From assembly GCA_963210315.1 (NCBI GenBank), contig OY723275.1, forward strand, positions 248,001 through 312,000: a stretch of 64,000 nucleotides of DNA. Reading direction: 5' to 3'. The notes under the pieces are model-generated. The model was not told where the DNA came from, made no database searches, and worked only from the letters and a program-made list of their open reading frames with translations. The position numbers and the translations under genes are program-made. Shown here in pieces: positions 54,352 to 64,000 of the stretch. Each line of letters begins with the position of its first letter. Position 1 is the stretch's first letter. The stretch comes from Rhynchopus euleeides. Lineage: Eukaryota > Euglenozoa > Diplonemea > Diplonemida > Diplonemidae.

Positions 54352-55884
54352 GGGGGGGTCATAAGCCCGTACGAAAACCAAAATTTTCGACATACCATCA
54401 GAGCCGCCCTAATACCTGATCTGACCTGAAAATCCGACCCATACCCCCCCGGAAACTGTCTGGGGCCCACTTGTGACACCTGATACGCACTTTTGTGATG
54501 ATTTTTTGGGGTCCTAAAAAATGTACCTCAGTTTCGTACCTTGCCTTTGTACCTGAACCACTCCCGACCGCATTATTTCGTTCTTTGCAAGGGAAGGGTG
54601 TCACTACGCTCACTCAGCACGCCGAGCAACACATGCCGCGTGCCCAGGGCCTCGCAGAGGTGTCAGATGCTGCTGCAGAGGAGTACCTTGCTCGAAAGAC
54701 GCTCGCCAAACGGGAGATGTGCGGGGTCTCGGCAGAGAGCGTTGTGGCAGACCTGCGTAAAAAGAAAACGGCACACGACATCGGTGAGGCGACATTATTT
54801 CGGGCGCTCCGTCGGGCTGGGTACATAGGAGAGCGAGTGGGACGTGGTGACGACAGATATATGCAGTGGTGCATCAACTGCACGCACGTGCGGGAAAAGC
54901 GGCGTTCCTTGCTAGCCAAGAAAGATGTCACCTGCACTCCTACTCCTCCCACTCCTCCTGCTCCTACCCCCACACCAACTGATGTGGGCAGTGAGAGTGA
55001 TGGCAGCTCCAGAGCAGCAGATGATCTAGGAAGCAATGAGCGGGTCAGCCGGGCAGACTACCTCAGTCTGTACCGGAAGTACGAAGCGTTGCGGGCCCGC
55101 CACCACCGCCTCCAGGAGAGGACCCGAGGGTTGAGAGTAGGGTTGTACAACGCCAGGGGAGGGTATTCCCCTGGCGTTGAGACATCCCTGGCGACCTTGC
55201 GGTCGCACTGTGTGGGGGCTGAGTCGGCAGGCAGATGCCGATCCAATGACCTTGTTGAGTCCCCACATGGTACACTCTCATACGTGTTGTCGAGACTGCG
55301 TGGTGTGCATATCCTGCGGGGCGCAAATTACACAGCACAATCATAACCACTTCGGCTCTCAGGGCGTACAATATCCCAATCGTGCCTTCACAGGCTAAGA
55401 TCGACGAAGCAAAATCATCTACAACGCTGCCTACTAATGCCGATGCAGCCTCCCAGGCGTACGAAGTACTCACAATGACCCATATGCGATCGAAGTACTA
55501 CACCCAGAAGGTGGCTGAACTCATTCTGCTGACGCAACAACACAACATTCCCACTAATCAGGTCAAGAAAGACCTTGCCGAGGCACTGGGGAAGGCAACA
55601 TGCGTGCCACCTGAGCCAGAACCACCGCAGAAAAGGCAAAGAACGAAATAATGCGGTCGGGAGTGGTTCAGGTACAAAGGCAAGGTACGAAACTGAGGTA
55701 CATTTTTTAGGACCCCAAAAAATCATCACAAAAGTGCGTATCAGGTGTCACAAGTGGGCCCCAGACAGTTTCCGGGGGGGTATGGGTCGGATTTTCGGGT
55801 CAGATCAGGTATTAGGGCGGTTCTGATGGTATGTTGAAAATTTTGGTTTTCGTACGTTTTTAGGGGGGCTTATGACCCCCCCTA
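54350..55884. mobile_element. 1.5-kb TIR element C3 encoding a probable HTH protein
   Basis: The inverted arms are about 54350-54590 and 55637-55884, starting TAGGGGGGGTCATAAGCCC. The right tip carries an ~11-bp insertion. The first 12 bp are shared with element C1. Poly-C follows the right TA. The interior carries the plus-strand gene at 54633-55651. The stop codon of that gene falls in the right arm. Confidence 0.85.
54633..55651 (+). CDS. transposon-encoded HTH/coiled-coil protein, probably two exons (253 aa)
   Basis: Exon 1 is 54633-55136 (168 codons from ATG, MPRAQGLAEVSDAAAEEYLA). A GTAGGG donor follows LQERTRGLR at phase 0. The acceptor TTCACAG leads to exon 2, 55394-55651 (86 codons, AKIDEAKSSTTL... 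to TAA). Both exons are multiples of three and join in frame. Without splicing exon 1 runs on to a stop at 55346 through unlike sequence. The N-terminus has a helix-turn-helix-like segment (SAESVVADLRKKKTAHDIGE, ATLFRALRRAGY), then a basic stretch, a Pro/Thr linker, a coiled coil, and a C-terminal nuclear-localisation-like tail (PPQKRQRTK). No DDE catalytic domain is visible, so it looks like a DNA-binding transposon protein dependent on another nuclease. Confidence 0.6.
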
Positions 55885-56393
55885 CCCCCCCCCCCAGTTG
55901 TCTTGGGAGAGCGGCGGTGAGCCGAAGGCGCATCGCCAGAGGGATGAAACATTGTGAGGAACGCAGACCACCCACCCCCCCTCCCCCCCCCCCCTTCCAT
56001 CCCTCTCCTGCCCCGGGGGGCAGGAGAGGGGTGGAAGAGCGCTTCGGCAGCAGAGGTGTGCACCAAAGCCGAAAGAATAAAGAAGGTGGGGGGGGGATTG
56101 CTCGCATGTTTTGGTTCTTTGCTAAAGGGGGTATTTCTGTTTCCGTTTTGCAGCTTGCCTGCTAACTTTCTACCTTCAGTGCGCGGGGCGGGTGGCGGGG
56201 GGGGTGGGGGGGCGTGATCTGATCAATGCAAAATATAAGCCACAGCTGGCTGTAAATGGGGGTCATCGCAACCGACGAAGTCACAGCCACCACCAAGTCA
56301 CGGCCCGTTCATCGGGCAGTGATTTCGTGAGGGCGGGAAGGCCCTTGCTTGTTGCCACAATAGCAACCTTTCCCACAGCAAGGCCACCGTTGC
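55885..56393. other. intergenic, no gene recognised
   Basis: Poly-C, poly-G and a CCTGCCCCGGGGGGCAGG-type inverted repeat near 56010-56030. It could include the 3' UTR of the lipase gene. Confidence 0.45.
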
Positions 56394-59300
56394 CTAGGGT
56401 TCAAGCGGCGTCGCTGTATACGGTGTGGAGGTGTCGCTAAGCTCGCCCCCGTCACTGAGAGCGGCAGGGCGGTCGCCCACCACTTCTGCCAGGCGCTGCC
56501 TGTGGACCATGTTCTGCAGCCTCTCGAGCTCGTCCCGCAGCCCCCCTTCCCTGAGCTGCAGAGTGCTGTTGTGCAGCACGGTCTCCGTCGTGAGTCGACG
56601 CAGCTTCTCCTTCTCCGACTTGTTCGCGCGGCGTAGGATCGTCAACTCCTTCTGCAGCTGCGACGTGACACGGACCTGTGACAGGGTGGGTGGCAGAGCT
56701 GTTCAAAGGAAACACCCCCTGTAATGTAGCAGCAATGCCCTAACAACACCCTGGGATGTGGCTGAAGCATTGCCGAAGGCTATCTGGCGAGTGACCCTCT
56801 CCGACCCCACGCGCGCCTGCTTCGTGACACCTCCCCGTCCATCAGGCATCCTCTCTCCACCCCCCCACCCAGCAACCCCTTCTACATACCGCCTCATCCC
56901 ATGCCATGAGCATGCGGCTGGCCTCCTTGGTGTTGACCTGCGGCAGGTCCTTCGGGAGCCTCTCGATCTCCGCCAGCTGCTGCGCCTCCGTGCGTCGGAG
57001 CGACGCCGTCTCCTCCCGCGTCTTCGCGATGCGCCGCTTCAGCCCCGCAACCACAACGTCGTTCCCCGTCTGCAGGTGCTGCACCTTCGCCTCCATGCCC
57101 TCCACCGCAACAGCCTTATTCCCGCTGCGCCGCGACAGCTGCATCAGATCCCTGTTCTGCTGCTTCGCATCCTGCAGCTCCTGCACCTTCTTGGCAAGCG
57201 CCCCCTCCAGCTGCTTCACCAGGGCAGGGCCCTCTTCAGGGGACGGCGCATCCTGCAGACGCTTCCTCAGCGACTTGTTCTCCCGGGCCAGCCTCTCCGA
57301 CCTCGCATCTGTCCCACGGTGCACCCCCACACCCCGGGGCGAGGCTGCCGGCTCTGCCACACCCCCCTTCGCCTCCGCCATGCGCCGCCTCACGCGCTGC
57401 AGCTCCACCTCCAGCTTCTTGTTAGCCGCGTTGAGCTTCGCCACCTCGACCTCTCTCTTGTTGCTCGCTATCAGGCCCTGCAGCTTCTCCACAACCAGCA
57501 GGTCCTCGCGGGTCGAGCGGCTCTGCAGCCTAACCTGCGCCTCCCTGCGTGCCTCCTCTTGTGAGAAGGCATCGTTGCACGCCTGGCAGTCACTCGAGAC
57601 ATGCACGTTCACCACGGGCATCTTGGGACCCCCCGTGTCGAGGCAGCAGCCGAATTCATGCAGGATGCGCCAGGCGTGCAGCTCATCCTCGGCACACCAC
57701 TCCCTGAAGAGGGAGGCGAAGTCATCCTCCGAGAGGGAGAACGGGTCGTCCCCTCTGGCCTCCGGGAAAACGCCAGCAACGAGGGTTCGTGTAAGAGCGG
57801 CGAGCTGTTGCTCTGGGGGGACGGCTGCCTCGCCGATACCCATGGCCTCGACCCTGCCGATGAAACCCTGCAGGCACTGCACAGGCAGGGTCCCGTCCGG
57901 CGCTTTGAACATGTTGTAGATGGTCTGCACCGAGGAGCGGATATTGGGATGCAGCGTCCCGCGGTCTCCCGTCAGCAGGGGGACCCCCACAGGGTGTGGG
58001 GAGCTGCTTGCCTCCAGCAGGCGGGTCACCGCGTCCTTCTGCTTCATCAGGTCTGCAACCCGGGCCACCCAAGGGAGGTCGGAGAAGCAGGCCTCTTCCA
58101 TGAGCTTGGCAAAGCCTGCTGCGGTGAGGCAGGCGCCGTGCTCCCCATCGAATGTGTCGTAGCGTGTCCCTTCGAAGGCGGCCTGCAGGAGGTAGGTTGG
58201 CCAGGCCTTGCCTGTCTCGCGGCACAATGCGGCGAAGAGGAAGCGGCTCACCTCACCTGCCCCTTCGTGCAGCTTGCGGTGCATCCCCTCCAGGGCGGAG
58301 CGGAATCCGGGCGAGACAGCCGTGGGGTCCTTCTTGGAGAAGACCTCGGCAGACATGGGGTGGGTGAATTCCGCGGCGCTGGCGGACTGCAGGGCCTCCC
58401 AGGTGTGCTCGCCCCCCGAAGCCTCGCGTAGTGCGGCGAGGACCTTCTCGACGTAGGACGAGACCTTGTGGTGTGCCCCGACAGCGGGGCGGCAGTCGGT
58501 AACCCCAACCTGGAGAAGCGTCTTGAGCTCCCCAGAGGAGCGGTCGACCTCCACAACCTGCCCAGCAGAGGTGATGTGGAAGACCTTCGCAGCAACTGCC
58601 CTATATTTCAGGAGATAGCTGGCGTGCTCCACGCTGAGATGCGCCAAAGCGCTCACCCCAGCTTTGATGAAGAGCTTGGAGAGCTTCGTGACAAGAGGCG
58701 AGCCCAACGCCCTGGGCACGATATCCCTGTCGTTGATAAATGCGCGGGGCGCTGCGCGAGACAGGATCGCCTCCACATCCTGCACATGCCCCTCCTCCTC
58801 GGTGTAGAACACATTCGGCGCCCCAAACACGGTGACGGACCCCACGCGGAATTTGTCGCACCTCCATGCGGAGAAGAATACGGAGAGGAGCACCGCCGTC
58901 GCACCCCCCAGGGAGTGCCCTGTGAAGTGCAGCTTGTGGGGCTTTGTGGGCTGCGCGGAGGGCTCGCTGCCGCCTTCGGAGGAGGCAGATGCCCTCTCCT
59001 GATCGACAGGGGAATTTGACTCGATCTCCTCGAGGACCCGACGCTTGACCTGCTCGAAGACCTTCAGGGCGCCGTCGAGGAACCCGCTGTGCACCTTGAT
59101 GTTCCCCGCTTCGACAAGTGATGCGTATTTCCTGCGAACCTCCCCGTCAGCAAGAGGGAGCTCGAGAGCCTTCGGGATGAACATGCAGTCCCGGAAACAG
59201 TCATCCGGATTCTGCGTCCCCGCCACGCTGACCCAGAGGTCCCTCCCCTCGGGGCCCGACTTCGCCAGCAGCCACCCCGGCGGCACATCCGGGGCAACCA

Positions 59301-60696
59301 GCTTCTTCAGGAGATCCTCCGTCGACTCCTCCTCGTCCTCCTCCTCAGCCTCCTCCCCTTCCCCCTCCTCGGCCCCCTCGGCCTGCCCCTGCTTTGCTGC
59401 GGCGCTTCCGGCGGAGGCCTCAGCGTCACCCTCGCCTTCGTCCTGCCGGGCCTGCTTGCTGCGCTCCTTCGCCTCCTCCTGCGACACGATCTGCCCCAGG
59501 ATCTCCTCCTGCGGCGGGAGGGAGGTGCATGCGACGAGGGAGAAGGGCGTGCCCAGGCAGGCCTCCACCCTGTGGAGGGACCCGATGACGGTGTCGGAGG
59601 CGACAGCCGAGGCGCGCTGGAACCTGCGGTAGACATCCAGCACGCTGGCGTGGCTGTGGCCCTCCCGGATGCGCGAGATCTGCCCCCAGAACTCCGCGCC
59701 CGTCTGCACCCTGTAGGCTGTCTGGGAGAGCACCAGGGCCCGCGCCGCCTGCGACAGCGTCCGCCCCTCCTTGTTGAGCGTCGCGAGGGCGGCTGCGGCT
59801 GAGGCGGCATCACGCTCCCTGATGTCAGCAGAGAGGGCCTGCGCCCCACCCGCCTGCTGCATGAAGGGCGCGTCGTCCTTCAGCACCTGCGCACGTGCCT
59901 CAGCCCTGACGGCATCTGCCTCCTCCTTGGTGACCTGCGCAACCAGGCCCGACAGCGCGCTCGCCATGGCGCTGGCACCACGGCGTGAGGAGGGGCGTTG
60001 TTGTTGTTGTTGTTGCTGTTGTTGTTGTTGCTGCTGCTCTGCCTTCACAGCCCTGCCCGCCCCCGCCGGCTTTGCAGGTGGTTCGGATGCGGCAGGCCGT
60101 GCAGCAGCGGCAGGCCTCTTCGCAGCAGGCTTGGATGCGGGTGGACGCGCCTTCGCCTTCTTTGCGGCGGGCTTGCTGCCGATGCTCGGGAGGACAAGGG
60201 CGGGTTCGGCTTGCGGCTCTGCTTCCTGCTGCTTCTGCGGCGGTGGCGGGGGGGGTGTGGTGGTGGTGACGGGTGGTGGCGCCTGCGGTGTGGGATCGGG
60301 TGCGGCCCAAGCGGGGGATGTCTTGGGGGAGACGGTGCCCACGGAGGAGAAGGATGACGACGAGTCGGAGCGCATGGAGCGCGAGGGGTGCATCACCTCG
60401 GCAGCGGAGTGCGACCGCTGCGGGGACCGCGGGGCAGAGGCGGCGCCCTCGGCAGGGAGCTCGGGGAATGCGTTGGAGCGTCTGGCCTGGGCGCCGGCGG
60501 TGCGGGGCTGCTGCGCGTCGGCGGGCAGGCGTGCGGTGCGCTTCTTCTTCTCCACCAGGGGCTTGCGGGTCAGCTGCCCGGCGGAGGCGGAGCTGGGGAG
60601 CTGCGGGAGGCCCGGGCGCGGGGACTCCTTGCGCGCAGCGGAGGGCTCAGCGTCGAACATCCCGTCATCGTAGCTGCTGCTGTCGCTGTCGCTCAT
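56394..60696 (-). CDS. class-3 lipase-domain protein with long coiled-coil tail, two exons (1362 aa)
   Basis: Exon 1 is 60696-56890 and exon 2 is 56675-56394 (3807+282 bp). The intron is 214 bp, phase 0, GTATGT...CACAG. The N-terminal ~450 residues are disordered, with a poly-Gln run (about 219-233), Lys/Ala/Pro repeats and a Glu-rich acidic stretch (EEEDEEESTEDL). The lipase_3 domain spans about residues 470-760: WVSVAGTQNPDDCFRDC (oxyanion region), VHSGFLDGALKVF, the nucleophile GHSLGGA (Ser about 594), SVTVFGAPNVF, the acid NDRDIVPRAL (about 657) and the His AHHKVSSYV (about 740). The triad is complete, so it is probably an active triacylglycerol or phospholipid hydrolase. An EF-hand-like region and then ~300 residues of coiled coil follow, continuing into exon 2 (KSEKEKLRRLTTETV). 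The start at 60696 follows CTGAG directly. A lipase fused to a long coiled coil is unusual. Confidence 0.9.
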
Positions 60697-60884
60697 CTCA
60701 GACAGGTGTGGGAGGGCAGTGACTACCGGATGGGTCCCGTGCAGCACTTATTATCCCTTCGGGTCCTCCTGGGTGGCCTGCACTGCAGGGTGCAGCGCCT
60801 GTCGGAGGATGAGTGATGGTGGGGGTGGTGGCAATGGAGACTGTGCGGAGAGAGTGTGCGAAACAACGCCTCATCAAACAACAG

Positions 60885-61105
60885 TGCGGAAAAAAAAAAG
60901 ATAAGGCTGTTGTTTGTGCGCCAAATCCGGGCAAAACAAAAGCAACTCCGCAGCCTGATGAGGAGATTGAATTTGTTGCCCAAGCGCTGCCTACTATCTT
61001 TTTGACACTGACAGGTTCCCTGTTGTGGTAAAAAACAGGCCACACTGTGTGGTATGTTTGCCGGGTTTGGCACACAGCAACAACGCCTCATCTTTTTTTC
61101 CGCCA
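60885..61105. mobile_element. 221-bp MITE-like inverted repeat
   Basis: The left arm (GTGCGGAAAAAAAAAGATAA, then TTGTTTGTGCGCCAAATCCG) and right arm (CCGGGTTTGGCACACAGCAA to CATCTTTTTTTCCGCC) are diverged inverted copies of ~50 bp. A related single arm lies at 33721. It lies ~190 bp upstream of the lipase start. Confidence 0.65.
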
Positions 61106-62031
61106 AAAGAAATACAAGTCACTGGGGCGAGGGGAAGGGGGAGGGGAGGGATGATCCCGTCTCAAGACACCTCGCTCCGCTGAGGGGGGTGGCCACACCA
61201 AGAGAGGGGGGCACACTTTGCCAGCCCTCTTTCTGCCCGCGCTTTATCTGTGCCCCCCCACACAGGGATGCCTCTGTGCCAGGGAGACGGGGTGGATGCG
61301 GGGCGTGCCCCCGAGGGAAGCCATGACTTGCCCTCACCCTGCGCCAACACCCCCACACACCACCCCCCCCCTGCCACATCCTCTCCCGTCTGCTAAGCAA
61401 CTTAAAGAAAACAGCAGGGGGTGCGAGAGGAGACGGAGACAATACTTACTTGCTTGAAGAGGGTGTAGTGTGGTGTGGTGTGGTGTGTTCGCACGACACA
61501 CGGTGATCCAGTCCTGGAAATAATCGCCCCGGGAGACTCGCCCGGGGTCTAGTCGGGTAGACTCGGAATATTCCGGCAGGACACATGCGCTTGTCCAGTG
61601 GAGGTAACATCGTGATGAAGATCAGATTTCGCTCAGAGTGCGACCCCCGCTGAACAACAGAGATTAAAGTGTGCTGTGCTGTGTTGTGTGTGTGTGGCAC
61701 ATACAGATGCCATAATCTACCGAATGGAGAGAGAGAGAGAGAGAGGCAGACAGATGGGTGATCGCTCGAAGGCTCGCCACCCCCTCGCCTCCCCAACTGA
61801 AACTGGCGCTACCTGAAGAGGGGATGAGGGTGGTAACGAAGCAGAAGAAGAACAGAAGCACAGAAGGGCGGCCTCCCCCGAAGACGGGAGGACACGAGCA
61901 AAATAGAGAGCAGGATCCCCGAAGGGGGAACGACGAACGCAAGAACCTGCGCAAAGAAACGAGGGGGCCACCAGGAGTGACGCAGAGTGACTCAGGCCAG
62001 CAACGTGCCTCTTCCTTCCTGCCCGCACATC
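61106..62031. other. intergenic, no gene recognised
   Basis: Contains a TGTGG run near 61467-61488 and a GA run near 61725-61744. No supported gene. The proximal part may hold the CEP104 3' UTR. Confidence 0.5.
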
Positions 62032-62523
62032 TCATCTCCCCTGGAACTCCACGGGGTTTGGATTGGGATGTATCCGCGGGTTGTTCTTGCAGTTCCCGAG
62101 GAGGTGATCACCCCAGGCGTCGTCTGACGGGGAGATCTTCTCCGTGCAGAGCACGCAGAGGCTGTAGGTGGGATGCGCCTCGGTGCAGGAGCGCTGCTTG
62201 AGGTGGTCTTCGTACTCCTCCACACGCACGGCCATCAGGCAGGTGTGGCACTGCTTCATCGCGTCCTGGTGGTCTGTCACCCAGTGCTCATTCAGCTGCG
62301 ACACCTCGAACACCATCTCGCAAAGGTTGCAGGCGCACAGCATGGGGCACGTGTGGAGCTGGTGAAGCAGCATCGCCTCCTCGTCGAGCCGCTCGTCGTA
62401 CAGCTTGCAGAAGCTGCACCGGTTCTCATCTGCCTCCTCCTCCAGCTCGGCCTGCTGCGGCGCTGCAGCAGGCGTCTGCATGGGTGATGCAGCAGCGCGT
62501 GCAGCACGGATCTTCTCTTTGAC
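62032..62523 (-). CDS. CEP104: CEP104, 3'-terminal exon (zinc-finger array)
   Basis: The last 163 codons of a homologue of CEP104, a ciliary-tip protein that binds tubulin, CP110 and microtubule ends. The exon begins after a pyrimidine-rich CTCCTCCCACAG acceptor, phase 0. It carries the four tandem zinc fingers typical of the CEP104 C-terminus: CSFCKLYDERLDEEAM...HTC, CACNLCEMVFEVSQLNEHWV, QCHTCLMAVRVEEYEDHLKQ and CVLCTEKISPSDDAWGDHLL. In the second finger the last ligand is His (TDHQ) where animal CEP104 has Cys. The jelly-roll and TOG domains must lie upstream beyond 62524, but no exon could be identified between there and the window edge. The intron is therefore over 1.4 kb, or the gene is interrupted. 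Confidence 0.85.
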   Translation of the reverse strand, partial: VKEKIRAARAAASPMQTPAAAPQQAELEEEADENRCSFCKLYDERLDEEAMLLHQLHTCPMLCACNLCEMVFEVSQLNEHWVTDHQDAMKQCHTCLMAVRVEEYEDHLKQRSCTEAHPTYSLCVLCTEKISPSDDAWGDHLLGNCKNNPRIHPNPNPVEFQGR

Positions 62524-62525
62524 CT

Positions 62526-63107
62526 GTGGGAGGAGAGGGGGTGGGTTGTGCAGGGGCAAGGCACCCGGAGTGGGTGGCAGCCATCCAGGGGACCCCACCA
62601 TCCGTACGGAGTCCCCCCCTGGTGTGCGTCAACGTCTGGTGGGGGGAGCCGCACCACAGCATTGAGGTCTCGGATGTGGATGGTTGCCTTTCTGTCCACT
62701 TGGTGACTCGTAAGAACCTCACCCCAGCGGAGCTTCACTGGGATTCGGAGCAGACATCACAGCAGGCGCTCCCTGAGGGGCTCCGTGGCCCCGACGGGTA
62801 CAAGGCCTTCCTCCCCCGCCGTGGTCGCAAGCGCGCTGCGGATGTCACCGACGAATCGGATGGTGTCGTGCGAGAGCTTGATGCAACAGCTGCACCCGAC
62901 GCCAGGGTCCGCGAGGCTGCATTTGCAGCCCTCCTCCAGGTACTTCGTGAGATCCACGAGTACTGTGCATTTTCCCCGGAGACTCTGGATGTGCACCTTG
63001 CACACGACTTCTCTCCGCGCACGTCTGAGTACGACGCGCCCCTGCAGGCTGTACAGCAGGAAAACTGGGGGGAGCAATCCACAGGGAGTGCGTACCGTGG
63101 CGTCTGA
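62526..63107 (+). pseudogene. coding remnant of unknown origin on the strand opposite CEP104
   Basis: Plus-strand open frame of about 190 codons without any ATG. From about 62590 to 63085 it reads like real protein with GC-rich codons (VCVNVWWGEPHHSIEVSDVD, REAAFAALLQVLREIHEYCA). A downstream piece in another phase (63170-63329, REGSVFYRDGMLKFSLLDDR... to TGA) may belong to it. It lies inside the presumed CEP104 intron. Likely a decayed or 5'-truncated mobile-element gene. Family not recognised. The minus strand is also open here, but its reading is less protein-like. Confidence 0.4.
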
Positions 63108-63540
63108 GCTATTTTGAGTTTACTTGAGTTTTACATAATTTTTTACGCATTTTTTTGTGTCCGTTATACTTTGCGGGAAGGGAGCGTGTTTTATCGGGAT
63201 GGTATGCTCAAATTCTCCCTCCTTGATGACCGGGTGCAAGGAGAGAATTTTCAGCGACGGGCACTCCGAGAGCTGAAGGGAAAGATCGTCGCAGGGACAG
63301 CGACGTACGGTGAGCTAGCGCCGTGCTGATCTCGTAGGCCTGCCAACGTGCACCCAACGACGGCAAACAAATAGACAGATCCGACTGGTGTACGTAGTGG
63401 CAGGGCTGGCAAACGTCGCATCAGGAAAGCTCTCAGGCAAACCTAGTAGTGTGGGTGCAGGTCTGGAGTGGTGCTACGGAAATAGTTATTCACGGAGTGA
63501 TGTGACTGTATCCCTTTTGCTGTGCTGTGCCGCACCCTCC

Positions 63541-64000
63541 TGTCTCCTGTCTCGCTAAGGCCTGGTGGAAGGCTCCCTATTGAGGCAGGGGCGCTCCGTG
63601 GGTCCCGAGCTGCTCAACGACATCTGGAACGCGAGGGTTCTCCCCTGTCTCGCTGCAAGGCCTGGTGGAGTGCATCCTATTGTGACAGGTGCCTTCCGTG
63701 GGTTCCCGAGCTGCACGACAATGCTTGCAGTTGTGTGTCTTCTGTCTCGCGTACTATGGAGACCTCAAAGCCCACTTTGCAGGGCTGTGTGAGGAACTAT
63801 GAAAGTTACGCTGTGATGGAGTTACGATCTGTGATGCGATGTGATGACGTCAAGTGCACCATGTGCTGTGTGGCACACACTCTCGGGACATTTGAACAGA
63901 GACACAGCATCAACAGGGCTGCCCTCATGCCTGATGCACCTTGCTTGCAGTGGTCTCTCGGAGCCCCTTCTCACCACCAGAACCTGACGCTGAGTCGGCC
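63541..64000 (+). repeat. ~0.65-kb repeat family, copy running off the window
   Basis: Carries the GGCCTGGTGGAA double block (63541-63715), then the arm CTATGGAGACCTCAAAGCCC...CTGAGTCGGCC, matching 45680-46075 closely with small indels. The window ends inside it, so an array may continue. Confidence 0.85.

Overview
This is nuclear DNA from a eukaryote, most likely a GC-rich, flagellated, single-celled protist. Three observations support this. At least four genes carry GT-AG spliceosomal introns, almost all with a GTATGN donor. The gene set includes two cilium-tip/axoneme proteins (a KATNIP-like DUF4457 protein and the zinc-finger end of CEP104), a eukaryotic CAF1 deadenylase and an EAAT-type transporter. 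Genes are sparse, mostly on the minus strand, and separated by 1-5 kb of poly-G/poly-C, CA/GA microsatellites and transposon debris. The lineage cannot be fixed from the sequence. An AG lies 0-1 nt before several start codons, which would fit spliced-leader addition (euglenozoans such as diplonemids, for example), but that is only an inference.

Layout. 1-14.8 kb is gene-poor: a 2.34-kb inverted-repeat transposon (3518-5857) with a nested 109-bp MITE, a second 1-kb element (6548-7546), and a ~375-bp tandem satellite (12.84-13.87 kb). 14.8-16.6 kb holds a four-exon CAF1 gene. 18.4-21.9 kb holds a small membrane protein and a 925-aa coiled-coil protein. 24.7-29.9 kb is one intronless 1716-aa secreted repeat protein. 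30.4-32.3 kb is an SLC1 acidic amino-acid transporter. 34.6-37.2 kb is a protein with two SET/Rubisco-LSMT-like units. 39.96-44.96 kb is KATNIP, with a 1.9-kb transposon sitting inside one intron. 48.1-49.7 kb is a triple-PDZ protein. 52.35-55.88 kb is a cluster of three inverted-repeat elements joined at TA dinucleotides, one of which encodes a probable two-exon HTH protein. 56.4-60.7 kb is a two-exon class-3 lipase with a long coiled-coil tail. 62.0-62.5 kb is the last exon of CEP104. The right edge enters a ~0.65-kb repeat array also present at 45.7-46.5 kb.

Functionally the host genes are unlinked: mRNA decay, cilium structure, lipid hydrolysis, transport, methylation and a surface/secreted protein. 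The most interesting material is the transposon biology: CACGGTGG-ended elements with 2-bp target duplications and palindromic subterminal repeats, an element inserted cleanly in an intron 21 bp from the 3' splice site, and TA-joined nested foldback elements. The tandem, apparently half-degenerate SET protein is the most unusual host gene. All long plus-strand ORFs opposite the minus-strand genes are GC-driven antisense shadows and are omitted.
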